DNA of 64,000 nt. Source: Arthrinium phaeospermum. Taxonomy: Eukaryota > Ascomycota > Sordariomycetes > Amphisphaeriales > Apiosporaceae. The stretch spans positions 1,798,001-1,862,000 of the forward strand of contig QYRS01000002.1 of assembly GCA_006503535.1 (NCBI GenBank), written 5' to 3'. The notes under the pieces are model-generated. The model was not told where the DNA came from and searched no databases. It saw nothing but the letters and a program-made list of their open reading frames with translations. The translations under genes were made by a program, and so were the position numbers. Positions 21,569-30,565 of the stretch are shown here, piece after piece; position 1 is the stretch's first letter, and the number at the start of each line of letters is the position of its first letter.

Positions 21569-22066
21569 CTAAGCTAAGTTGTTCTCGTACCACACGAACA
21601 CGAGGATGAACCAGAGCGAGGTCGGCACGGCAATGGCCAGGAGCTTCATCTGCAGCTCAATCATGAACTCGAGGAAGGCCAGCATCCCCTCGTTCTCGGT
21701 GCAGCGCGTCCACGCGCTCCTGCGTTGCTGCTCCTCGGGGTACGGGGAGAAGGACGTGTAGAGCCGGCCCTCCTCCATAGTGGCCATCCAGTCGCGCTCG
21801 CGGCGGTCCGGGTGGTCCAGCCCGTTTCGTACGCAGTACTCACAGTGCGTCGAGAGGGGGCTGAGGATGTCGCAAGTACAGGTGGAGCAGGAGAAGTCCG
21901 AAGCACGCCCGGTGCAGCTGTCCTCGTCCTCATTGACGCCATCAGCCGCTGCTGCAGTGGTTAATACGCCAGCCGGAGACTGAGGCTCCTCTGACTGCGG
22001 TTTGGGCAGCACCTGCGACACCCTCGATGCGGGCCGCGGGGGGATGACAATCGTCAGCTTACTCAT
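21569..22066 (-). CDS. Cys-rich tail-anchored protein, hypothetical
   Basis: 165 aa if started at 22066 (MSKLTIVIPP); an upstream in-frame ATG at 22156 gives 195 aa with a Pro/Leu-rich addition. The N-terminus is disordered. The middle has closely spaced cysteines (FSCSTCTCDIL, HCEYCVRNGL), resembling a small metal-binding or disulfide cluster, followed by a charged RRERDWMATMEE. The C-terminus has a membrane segment (about 140-160, LLAIAVPTSLWFILVFVWYE) and ends five residues later, the layout of a tail-anchored protein. No family is recognised. Endomembrane location facing the cytosol is inferred. Confidence 0.65.
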   Translation of the reverse strand: MSKLTIVIPPRPASRVSQVLPKPQSEEPQSPAGVLTTAAAADGVNEDEDSCTGRASDFSCSTCTCDILSPLSTHCEYCVRNGLDHPDRRERDWMATMEEGRLYTSFSPYPEEQQRRSAWTRCTENEGMLAFLEFMIELQMKLLAIAVPTSLWFILVFVWYENNLA

Positions 22067-23092
22067 GGTGGCGTGGTAGTGCGGCTTGGGAAGAAAGGTC
22101 GGGTTGAGTAGGGGCGTGTGCTCGAGAGGGAGCGGAGGGGCTACAGCTACGGCCATGATGGCAACCGGCGATCTCTCTCGCGACCTTTATCAATGCCTTG
22201 AACGCCAAACAGAGTCAGCAAAAACAGATGCGACTGTGTGCTACTCACCTCGGATGCGAAAGAAGAAGAAGAAAACAGTTTACTTGTGACAGTGTTACAC
22301 GATCAATCAATGACTTTGTTTTCTGCATCACGGGCTCTGTGCTCGTCTTATAGGCGACAGGGGTAGAAGTTGGCATTGTTTGACGGCTGGCTTTGCTCTT
22401 TGTTAGGCATGACTGGACTGTCATGAAAGGGCATCTTTGTTTATCCCACATGGTCCTGGAGTCTGTACGTTGGGATACTGGCCGGTTATATGCAACCTTT
22501 GAATTGCCTTTATCCAAGTACTTAGTCAAAGGTGCCGAAGGCTCCAATGACGCAGAGTAAAGAGTTATTGTAGTGCTCCTGTTCTCATGTTGGGGGTACG
22601 AGAGGCCGTCATCGCGAGTATGACCTTATTCATGTCGTTGAGTTGAATGTATAACCCGTAGGTCCCCCAAGTTTATACGACCGGCTTATGAATATACATG
22701 CAGCCAACGAGCTGAATCGTTTCACCTTGTGTTTTGAGACAACGAAGTCCTTTGGGTTCTGGTGTTACCGTGTTAGTGGCTGGCGCTATGAGGGGTCGGT
22801 CTCATGATGATTCCTCAATTGATGCCTACTAGACGTCAGGACTCTAGCGGCTAGTCCACAAGAAAACCAACGAGGAAACGCCAATCGCATGATTACCAAT
22901 CCCGATCTCCCCGTAGACAGGGACGGCCTTTCAAAGAAGTATATATATAGGTGGAGTTGGCGTCAGCAATGAAACTAGACGAAAGGTCTCCATGTCCGTA
23001 GAGCTGAAGCGTCCCAAAATGCCCGTGCAGTGACTGGGCTTTGATCCACTGTCAAGCATAAACTAGCATCGAGACGCTGCTATTTAGAAGGC
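22067..23092. other. Divergent intergenic/promoter region
   Basis: About 1 kb between divergent starts. No gene supported. A TATATATATA element near 22940-22949 belongs to the DUF924 gene; the left part would hold the promoter of the tail-anchored protein. Confidence 0.5.
22940..22948 (+). promoter_or_regulatory. TATA-type element of the DUF924 gene
   Basis: A TATATATA run about 145 bases before the ATG at 23093, the spacing seen for other TATA elements in this window. Confidence 0.45.
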
Positions 23093-24025
23093 ATGCCATC
23101 CGATCTCCTTCGATCTCGGACCCTGGTCTGGCTGGGTCTGCTTCCAATTACTATTTTAGCAGTTTACGCCGCAATCTTCAGCAGCAGCACCACCACCATT
23201 GGAACCCCCAGCCCGCACGACGAGACCCCGGACATGGCGGGGCTACGTGGCTTCGCGCTGAACCCGCGCGTGTTCAACGCCTCGCTCTACCAGTCCATCA
23301 ACGACGTCTGGTTCGGCGGCATGTCCGCCCGCGCCGTCGGCGGCACGGCGCCCACCAAGGAGATGGCGATGCGCTGGTTTGCCGGCGGCCAGGAATTCGA
23401 CGCGCGGTGCCAATCCGTGGGCAGCGAGGCCCTGGACTCCATCGGGCCCGGCCGCCTGGCGCTGCCCAAGTTCACCACGGTCCAGGCGGACCGCGCGCAC
23501 TACCCGGACATGGCGCGCCCGTTCGCCACGCAGTACGGTGGTGGCAAGGAAGGAGGAGATGGCAGCGCCGCCGCCGCGGGACAGAACGCCCTCTCCCTCG
23601 TGCTGCTCCTGGACCAGCTGTCGCGCAACGTGTACCGCCAGGACCAGGGCCTGATCTACGGCCACTACGACCGCCTCGCCCGCGCCGTGTCGAAAGATGT
23701 CCGCGCCCGCGGGGTGCTTGAGAACCCCGGCTTCAGCGACGTGCAGCGGTACTGGCTGTACATGCCGCTGATGCACTCGGAGGACCTGGCCGACCACGAG
23801 GAGTTCGACGTCTACATCCGCGACAAGATCGCCCAGGCGGAAAAGGCGGGCGACCAGGCGGCCGTGGGGTCGTTGCGGAACAGCCTCGACTTCGGGACGC
23901 GGCACATGGACATCATCCGCAGGTTCGGGAGGTACCCGCATCGCAACAAGTGGCTCGGTCGGGAGACGACTGAGGAGGAGGCGGCGTACTTGGAAGGGGG
24001 TGGCGAAACGTTTGGGTCCGGGTAG
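23093..24025 (+). CDS. DUF924 family protein with N-terminal membrane segment
   Basis: Single exon, 310 aa. Residues 10-30 (LVWLGLLPITILAVYAAIF) form a signal anchor or signal peptide. From about 62 the DUF924 pattern is clear: INDVWFGG, MRWFAGGQEFDARC, then LSLVLLLDQLSRNVYR (about 170), DVQRYWLYMPLMHSEDL and FGTRHMDIIRRFGRYPHRN near the end. DUF924 proteins fold as helical TPR-like repeats and have no established activity; they occur in bacteria and fungi. Most are cytosolic, so the hydrophobic N-terminus is a noteworthy addition. A short Gly/Ala insertion (KEGGDGSAAAAG) interrupts the domain in a loop. Confidence 0.88.
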   Translation: MPSDLLRSRTLVWLGLLPITILAVYAAIFSSSTTTIGTPSPHDETPDMAGLRGFALNPRVFNASLYQSINDVWFGGMSARAVGGTAPTKEMAMRWFAGGQEFDARCQSVGSEALDSIGPGRLALPKFTTVQADRAHYPDMARPFATQYGGGKEGGDGSAAAAGQNALSLVLLLDQLSRNVYRQDQGLIYGHYDRLARAVSKDVRARGVLENPGFSDVQRYWLYMPLMHSEDLADHEEFDVYIRDKIAQAEKAGDQAAVGSLRNSLDFGTRHMDIIRRFGRYPHRNKWLGRETTEEEAAYLEGGGETFGSG

Positions 24026-24262
24026 ATCTATGCATGCTTTATAATATCACTTCGAATTAAAATGCAGGCGCAGATATGTCACTTTATGCTCCGATATATA
24101 CCGGATATTCAGCGAAATTTAGTATTACTACTTATAGACGACAATTATCCTTGAGTCAATCAGGTATCGCAAATGATTCAAACTGAAGGCATGAAGTCGC
24201 GAGAAGGGGGTATATCGATTTCAAGTGTCGCATCAATGGTAAAGCCTCTGTCGTCGTCTGCC

Positions 24263-25270
24263 TCAATCCCTGCGCTTCTTGGCGCGGCGGTCGGCCATTA
24301 CCTGGAAGATGCTACCATCGTAAATCCGTCGCATATCCTCCTTGGTGATCTTTCCGTCCTCCGGCCAAAGCATCACGTACGTAGCGAACCCTGGAGAAAT
24401 GGTCAGTAATTGCAGCTATTTCAATAAGAGGAGCACATAGAGGGTTCTTACATTCGAAGAAGGCGCCGAACCAGCCGATCGGGTCCAAGATGACTCTCTG
24501 GCCCTTCAGCACGTTGGCGATGTCCCAGATGGTCAGGTAATCGCGCCCCTCAGCATACTTGGCGAAGATGTCCTCGAACCGCTGCGGCACGAAGCGGCCT
24601 TCGTGGTCGTAGGTCTGCGTGTCGCTGCCGTGCTTGTCCTTGTGGATCCGCTCGATGTAGATGCGGAAGAAGGGGTCCGGGAACCAGCTGCCGGCCGTCG
24701 GGTACGAGAAGTTGCCGTGGATGATCAGGACCGACATCAGAGACAGGATCAATCCGAATCCCACGGCGCGGAAACCGTGGAAAGTGTCGAGCGGCCAAAT
24801 GATACCGTCTTTGTCCTAATGGGAGTTTAGTCAGCGATGCCCGAGGTTACAAATGATGGCCGATTTACATACAGAGTCGAAGAATTCAACGTGCTGTTGG
24901 AGCACAGTCTGGTCGCGGTGGTTCTGGGCCCATCCGTCTGCGGTCGTCCCCGAGGGCTTCTCAAAGCTTGCTGCGATGTTGGCGCGCGCGACCCCTACAT
25001 TACGGCATAAGCGACTGCTCCCTGTTTCTTGTCCCTCCACAGCTACTCAATCTTGGGTATATACTCACCCGCCTGTGGTAACCGCTCATCGTCCTCTGGC
25101 TGCGAGAATGGTTTCCGCTGCACTGTAACTGGCACTTCGGGGATGGAGCTGACAATGGGAGGAGCGATTCCGTTGGTGATTGCGTGCTTAGGTGGCTTTG
25201 CCTGCAATTCTTCCGCCTCCGAAGGCTCTAACTTCACGGCGTCGACGTACGTTTCCATTGTGCTCTCCAT
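24263..25270 (-). CDS. Caleosin (lipid-droplet peroxygenase family), four exons
   Basis: Exons 25270-25069, 24994-24873, 24815-24452 and 24390-24263 join in frame to 271 aa; all introns are GT-AG and 56-74 nt. The EF-hand is rebuilt across intron 2: FFDS joined to DKDGIIWPLDTF (about residues 105-118), preceded by the invariant-type TVLQQHVEFF, whose His is a haem-ligand candidate in this family. A hydrophobic segment with proline-rich end follows (VGFGLILSLMSVLIIHGNFS, then GSWFPDPFFRIYIERIHKDKHG). The C-terminal part includes RGRDY-type LTIWDIANVLKGQR and LWPEDGKITKEDMRRIYDG. Family knowledge: haem- and calcium-dependent peroxygenases that sit on lipid droplets or membranes and act in fatty-acid oxidation and stress response. 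A CRE palindrome lies 127 bases upstream. Confidence 0.95.
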
Positions 25271-25363
25271 GATGATGATGATGATTAAGTGTGTTCGAGT
25301 CTACAAAATGATCGGTTGTTTGCTTCAGAATGGGACTCAAGATGCGAGGACATCATATGCGTG

Positions 25364-25371
25364 TATTTATA
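25364..25371 (-). promoter_or_regulatory. TATA box of the caleosin gene
   Basis: Minus-strand TATAAATA about 95 bases before the start codon at 25270, matching core promoter spacing. Confidence 0.5.
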
Positions 25372-25396
25372 CGATGCTCGAGCAAAAACGGTGTCA

Positions 25397-25404
25397 TGAC
25401 GTCA
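25397..25404. promoter_or_regulatory. CRE/ATF palindrome upstream of caleosin
   Basis: Perfect TGACGTCA, the binding site of ATF/CREB-type bZIP factors that mediate fungal stress responses. It lies 127 bases upstream of the caleosin ATG and just upstream of its TATA box. Use as a control site is inferred from position. Confidence 0.5.
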
Positions 25405-26950
25405 TATGCATCTCTCCCTTTGAGCTGCATGATCCTGACGGATCTCCGGCAGAGGCTCTTTCACATGTGATTCCACGTCGTAAGGTCACGATATATAACT
25501 CAACAGCATCAATGTGCTGCTGATGAGCCTCAGGAGATTGGAAACGGGTCACTTTGCTTTAGTGAAAGGGCCTAGAAGCTGTTTGGTGGTTGGGGAGAGT
25601 TTAGTGAATCCCCCGGCGTCTTTTGTCTACTCAATTAGCAGTGCCTCAAGAATTTGCTGTCTGCACTAGTAATCTGCGTAGAACAAAACAGTCATGGCAT
25701 CCTGCAGCTTTTTGGAGATTTTCAAAACAACAAATGACTGACAGAGAATAAAATTACCAATTTCGGAAATTCGACAAATAGAGACATTGGTTGAGACAAG
25801 TTGGGAGAGCCTCGTTGGGGAGGATGTTTGTTGGTAGTATCAGCGAAGTTCCCCTAGCAGCCAGCCTGAGCACTATCTACATAGCTGCTCAGGGTGGCGG
25901 GGGTCATGGGCCTTTATTCTCACCTGCCACAGCATCGAGGCCAGCCACTAGGTCTCTCGTCATTTAGATAAGTAGCTTGTAATCATCATAATGGCAGTCG
26001 GACAACTCAACATAACAACATGATAACATAATGATAGCAGAATAGATCCAAGGAAACCAACATGACAGTGCTCAGATGACCCCTGTAAGAGCGTCCGAAG
26101 CTCTCGTAGGACATTACGTCATGCCTGGTACGACCCTCAATTGCGGGTCAACGGTATTATGCGAAATCCAGGAACAACCCGAGCAACCTTCACCTTCATC
26201 CCAAGACAGGAATCCCGGTGCCCGGATAGCCGACTGCTTGGTTTATCTTGCCAATGGGTCGGGACGCTATCTTTGGAAATCGTGCAATCCAGACCCTGTC
26301 TACCTACGCAAGCTACAGAGCCGGAAACCTGATTTCGGTAGCATCTGCCGTTTACCCGCACTGTCATCCAGAGTCTCGCATTGGACTGATTTGCCCGGGG
26401 GCTTCTCCGGTTCAGGTATACTAGCCCGTGACGACTGCTTCTAGAATGCTGAATCGCCCACCGCCTTCCCTGACTAGGATGGATGCAGCAGGACCCTGAT
26501 TTCTTGCCGGCTGAGCTGACGACTGAGTTCTGACCAAGTTTAGCTACGGCTGTATAGCCTCACGGCTATGATGCACAATGTAGATCTCTCCACGATACGA
26601 AGTAGCATGGGTCCTCTCAGAAAAGAACAAGTCGGCCGGGTGGGTGCGCGATGACTTCACATTCCCTTCTCGGGACGCGTATGCGGCTTGGCTGAAGCAA
26701 TGCAAGACTTCAGCGATTCTGCTCAGCAGGCAAGTAGCTGATGAAGTCATTCTGCCAAGTCGCGACGACCAAATACCATGGGAACGTAAGGATATAAGGG
26801 CAATCATCTCTGTCTTCCTTTCTCTCATCTCAATCAATTCAGCATCAGCATCTAACAACCATCAACCGCATCTACACTTTCTACCACTTCGCCGCCTCTT
26901 CTCAAAGCTTATAAGCACACCCATCCAAACACATAATCAACATAATCAAA

Positions 26951-27694
26951 ATGAACTCCTACGGCAACAACAACAACAACTCCTCTTACGGCTCTTCCGG
27001 CCGCGACGAGTACGGCTCCTCCGGCGGCCGTCAAGAGTACGGCTCGTCTGGCCGCTCTGAATACGGCACCTCTTCTGGCCGTAACGAGTACGGCTCCTCG
27101 GGCAACGGTGGCTCCTACGGCAACAACAGCAACAACACATCCTCCTCTTACGGAGGCGGCGGCCCCGAGCGGGATTCGTACGGCAGCGGCGGCAACAACA
27201 GCCGCCGCGATGATTACGAGAGCGGCTCCTATGGCGGCAACTCTGGTAACTCTGGCTCCTATGGCGGCAGCAGCGGCAACGACCGCCGCAACAACGACTC
27301 GTACGGCACTGGCTCGTCCTACGGCAACAGCAGTGGCGGCGGCGGCTACAACAGCAACAACAACGACAGCTACGGCAGCAACCACAACAGCGGCAGCAGC
27401 CACGGCAATGGCAGCAGCGGCTACGGTAACAGCGGCAGCGGCGGTAGCCACAGCGGCACCGGCAGCAGCTACGGCAGCAACAACAACAACCACAACAGCT
27501 CCAGCGGCGGCCGCTACGATGACGACAACGGCCGCAAGCACGAGAACTCCAGCAGCAGCAGCGGCGCCGGCGGCATGCTGGGCGGCATGCTCGGCGGCGG
27601 TAGCAACGACAAGAAGGATAGCAAGAAGGAGGACGAGACCTTCACCGACAAGGTGATTGACGGTGTCGCCACCTACGCCAAGAAGAAGTGGTAG
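26951..27694 (+). CDS. Gly/Ser/Asn/Tyr-rich disordered protein
   Basis: Single exon, 247 aa. Residues 1-195 are repeats of SYG, EYGSSG and GGN units interspersed with Asn and His runs and regularly spaced Tyr and Arg. This is the composition of prion-like low-complexity domains that form condensates. After GGMLGGMLGGG comes a charged helix (about 219-247) with DKKDSKKEDETF and ending DKVIDGVATYAKKKW. Such a helix recurs at the end of fungal Gly-rich hydrophilic stress proteins. The leader (AC/CT-rich) suggests strong expression. Function is not known; protection under stress or phase separation is inference. Reading frames on the opposite strand are by-products of the repeats. Confidence 0.85.
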   Translation: MNSYGNNNNNSSYGSSGRDEYGSSGGRQEYGSSGRSEYGTSSGRNEYGSSGNGGSYGNNSNNTSSSYGGGGPERDSYGSGGNNSRRDDYESGSYGGNSGNSGSYGGSSGNDRRNNDSYGTGSSYGNSSGGGGYNSNNNDSYGSNHNSGSSHGNGSSGYGNSGSGGSHSGTGSSYGSNNNNHNSSSGGRYDDDNGRKHENSSSSSGAGGMLGGMLGGGSNDKKDSKKEDETFTDKVIDGVATYAKKKW

Positions 27695-28215
27695 ATTCAT
27701 CTATCCACTTATCCATGTACCAACAGATATATGTATTTCATGACATAAGAGAGCGTTTACGAGCGGCATGCAATTCATAGCGAAGCATAATACAATTAAT
27801 ACTCGAGATACTTGTTGTAACCACACTTCCTGACCGTGATTCATTGCATCATTCCTCTCATACCATCCTATTAATGTCAAGCTGTGGGATCTGGAACTTC
27901 TCTTGCCTTTCGGCATCGGCGCTTCATCTCGCGCTTGGCTGGGTTCACGACCACCCTGCTGCCTGTTTCGGCCTTGTGTCATTGTTGTACAAGGCGTAGT
28001 ACGAACAAGCCTCCCTCTTCTTTCACCTTAAGGCTCTCAAGGTTACGTTGATTTTATTCTCGAAAGAACTAATGTCACTTCTAGCCAAGTTGGCCTCATT
28101 TCTTGAATATAGTTTTACTTGTTCATCATTGGTTCTCATTGATTCATTCCATGTTTAGCAAAATTATTTACAGGCCTTCCAATTATTTGCACTGAATTCT
28201 GATCCCCTTTCCATA
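27695..28215. other. Intergenic region between convergent genes
   Basis: 3' flanks of the disordered-protein gene and of tam41. It holds a 20-base match (27880-27899) to the tam41 coding region at 28664-28683. No gene is supported. Confidence 0.5.
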
Positions 28216-28218
28216 TTA

Positions 28219-28392
28219 CAAGCCAAACTCAATCATGAACCACTGGACCAAGCCCACAATGAGGGCGATGAATCCAATAATGGTGGCGACAATAAGGACG
28301 AGCATGTTCAGGTAACCGAGACCCAGAAGAATGCGGTCCCACATGATATGGAGTGCCACACCAGTCCAATAGACTTCCTCGCGAAGGAACTC
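28219..28392 (-). other. In-frame C-terminal extension behind the tam41 stop codon
   Basis: Directly after the TAG at 28395-28393, 58 sense codons follow in the same frame to a TAA at 28218-28216. The encoded segment begins EFLREEVYWTGVALHIMWDR and continues with a strongly hydrophobic stretch of about 30 residues (LVLIVATIIGFIALIVGLV), ending MIEFGL. Codons avoid A in third position, as in real genes here. It could be reached by TAG readthrough, by removing a 42-nt intron-like piece (GTCGGT..CATAG), or as a 42-aa peptide from an internal ATG (MWDRILLGLG). None of these is proven. Confidence 0.5.
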
Positions 28393-30033
28393 CTATGTTC
28401 TCTTCGCTTGCGAGCCCTGCCGGTATTTACCGACCTTCTCCGCAACGTAACGGAAGGTCTTCCGGAACCCGGCCGTGAGAGGCCCCTTGAGGCTTTGCGT
28501 GGTGCTGGGCCACTTGATCGTGTTCCGGATGACGCCACGGACCACAGAACGGAGCTCCTCGGGGTCGTCTTGGGCGATCCGTTGCTCAAAGGTTCCTCCT
28601 TGCTGACGCTTGAAGGAATCGTGATCCTCGTTGGAAGACTCGTCCATCATTGTGTCAAACTCCAGCTGTGGGATCTGGAACTTTTCCTGGTATTTGAAGT
28701 AGAGCTTGGAGCGGAACTCCTTCGGCAGGCGACGGACCATGTTGCCGCGTTTGATAGGGTTCATGTCTTGGCGAATTGGCATGACACGGTTCTTCTGGGT
28801 GTTGATCCAATCCAGTGACTTGCAAGCGGGGTCGTCGAACTCGGTGTTGGGGAGTGACTCGATCAGCGGAGCGTAGAGGCGACGGAAGTTCTGCATATTG
28901 TGGTCCACGATGTTCGCAACTTTGCGAGGGTTCTCGGTGGGGAAGGCCATGCGTGGATCACCAAGGTAGCTAATGCCAGCGATGGTAGCGTACAACTCAT
29001 GCTCAGTGAACTTCTCAGGAAGCATAAGGAGAGCAGTTCGAACGGCACCCAAAAGGTTGATCTGGTTGGCCATGCGAACTTGGGGGTCATCGCGCAGAAT
29101 CTTGACGGGCTTATGGAGGCGACCGGCAAGGTAGAGCGTGTTCCAATCCCGAAGATCCTTCTTCAGCGTGTCCAAGGATACCACACCGTACTTTATGAGG
29201 AGACCGTCCACAGTCACGTGGGTATTAAAGTATACACCAGCACCCATGCGATCTTGGACGAAGGAAACGGCACCAGATCCGAGAGATGCGAGTGACGAAT
29301 AATGGTCACGGTGTTGGTTCATGTTCAGGGAATGGAAGTGCTGGGTATGGGTCACGCCAAAGATGAAATCGATCATCTTCGGCTCGCCGTTCTGAGCCTT
29401 CTGGACAGGCAAAGGGGCCTTGGGGTGAACCGACTTCATCTGGTCCTCGGTAGCAATATCTTTGCCCTTCTTAGATTGCGGGAATACTCCAGAGCCGTAG
29501 GCGAATGCATATCGGACAGGAGCTCGGAACTGCCACAAGACCTGGCGCAAGCACTCCTTGAATTCCTTCTCAATCACAATATGCTGGTTGACACCAAAGT
29601 TGGTGTACGGGAGATCGGTAAACTTCTCAATGTCGAAGTTTCCATCTTCCTCCCAATCATATGCGGGCGGACCGGCAGACTCGTTGTAAGGCGGGGGGCT
29701 TGAACCCTGTGTAGTCGCAGCTTGAGGGCTAGCCTCTGCATTGTTGACCTTGGTAGCATCCTCGGATGCGTCCTCCTTCTTCTTGGCTGCCTCAGAGCCC
29801 GTGTTCTTGGTATTGTTGTCGGTCGAGGTGCTGTAGGTACGGAGCGCATTGAATTGGCGCAGGAATACGGGGCGCTCCCGGGTAACAGCGGAGCTCATTG
29901 TAGCAGCGGGAACCGGGAAACCCTTGCCCTGACGTACCCGAAGTGTGTTTGGGCGGAATGCAGCTGCAGCGGAGTAGCGTGCAACTGCGCGGCCGCCAGC
30001 CGGCAGGCCTTTATGTAGCATTGCAGACACCAT
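28393..30033 (-). CDS. TAM41: Mitochondrial CDP-diacylglycerol synthase Tam41
   Basis: Single exon, 546 aa from the ATG at 30033. The frame is open further upstream but only through minisatellite sequence, so 30033 is the start. The N-terminus is Arg/Ala/Ser-rich without acids (MLHKGLPAGGRAVARYS), a mitochondrial presequence. A low-complexity linker (about 65-115) leads to the Tam41 core: NFGVNQHIVIEKEFK, YAFAYGSGVFPQ (nucleotidyltransferase motif), KMIDFIFGVTHTQHFHSLNM (acidic metal-binding site), then GAGVYFNTHV and, near the end, NTIKWPSTTQSLKGPLTAG. It makes CDP-diacylglycerol from phosphatidic acid and CTP on the matrix side of the inner membrane, the first step towards cardiolipin. Introns are absent. 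A coding-like extension follows the TAG stop in frame. Confidence 0.95.
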   Translation of the reverse strand: MVSAMLHKGLPAGGRAVARYSAAAAFRPNTLRVRQGKGFPVPAATMSSAVTRERPVFLRQFNALRTYSTSTDNNTKNTGSEAAKKKEDASEDATKVNNAEASPQAATTQGSSPPPYNESAGPPAYDWEEDGNFDIEKFTDLPYTNFGVNQHIVIEKEFKECLRQVLWQFRAPVRYAFAYGSGVFPQSKKGKDIATEDQMKSVHPKAPLPVQKAQNGEPKMIDFIFGVTHTQHFHSLNMNQHRDHYSSLASLGSGAVSFVQDRMGAGVYFNTHVTVDGLLIKYGVVSLDTLKKDLRDWNTLYLAGRLHKPVKILRDDPQVRMANQINLLGAVRTALLMLPEKFTEHELYATIAGISYLGDPRMAFPTENPRKVANIVDHNMQNFRRLYAPLIESLPNTEFDDPACKSLDWINTQKNRVMPIRQDMNPIKRGNMVRRLPKEFRSKLYFKYQEKFQIPQLEFDTMMDESSNEDHDSFKRQQGGTFEQRIAQDDPEELRSVVRGVIRNTIKWPSTTQSLKGPLTAGFRKTFRYVAEKVGKYRQGSQAKRT

Positions 30034-30122
30034 AATTGCTACGGGTGAGCAGGTAGACAGGCTGGAACGCAAGTGGCGTAAGTGATGGTTCGATTCGTAG
30101 ACTTCGAGGGAAAAGGGCGCGA

Positions 30123-30565
30123 CACCGGAGGCAGCAGGTGCTGACGTCGGGGAAGGAACACGGGGTGTACGTAAAACGCTTGTAGAAGGTGGTGTAGACG
30201 ATGTAAGAAGTCCGGAGTGCGCGCAGAACACCGGCAGGCAGCAGGTCTTAATTCCGGGGAAGGAACACGGGGTGTGCGTGGAACGCTCGTGGAAAGAGGT
30301 GTTGACGTTGTAGTGAAGCCGGAGTGCGCGCGGAACACCGGAAGGCGGCGGGTGTTGATGTCGGGGAAGGAACACGGGGTATGTGTAGAACGCTTGCGGA
30401 AAGAGGCGTCAACGTTTTAGAGAAGCCGGAGGTGCGCAGAACACCGGAAGGCAGCAGGTGTTGATGTCGGGGAAGGAACACGGGGTATGCGTAGGACGCT
30501 TGCGGAAAGAGGTGTTGACGTTGTAGAAAAGCCGGAGTGCGCGCAGAACACCGGCAGAAAGAGAC
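30123..30565. repeat. Minisatellite, 106-107 bp unit, four copies plus a partial fifth
   Basis: Copies start at 30123, 30229, 30336, 30442 and (partial) 30549, each with CACCGG. Each includes GGGGAAGGAACACGGGG, then a GTAGAACGCTTGYGGAAAG-like part and GCCGGAGTGCGCGCAGAAC. Units differ by a few substitutions and by a single base in length. Because the unit is not divisible by three, the same peptide-like patterns appear in all three frames; these are by-products. The array lies 90 bases upstream of the tam41 start codon, in its promoter or leader. Confidence 0.92.

Larger units (their letters stand above)
25271..26950. other. Intergenic/divergent promoter region
   Basis: 1.68 kb between divergent genes. 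Begins with a short GAT trinucleotide run next to the caleosin start. No gene is supported between 25500 and 26800; a 122-codon frame at 26076-26444 overlaps an opposite frame and shows no domain. The final 200 bases are the promoter and a pyrimidine-rich, CAA-rich leader of the disordered-protein gene. Confidence 0.5.

Noticed and set aside
26909..27700. Long Ala/Val-rich minus-strand frame opposite the Gly/Ser/Asn-rich gene, and the plus-strand Thr/Ala-rich frame
   Set aside because: Both are by-products of the GGC/AAC repeats of the real gene at 26951-27694.
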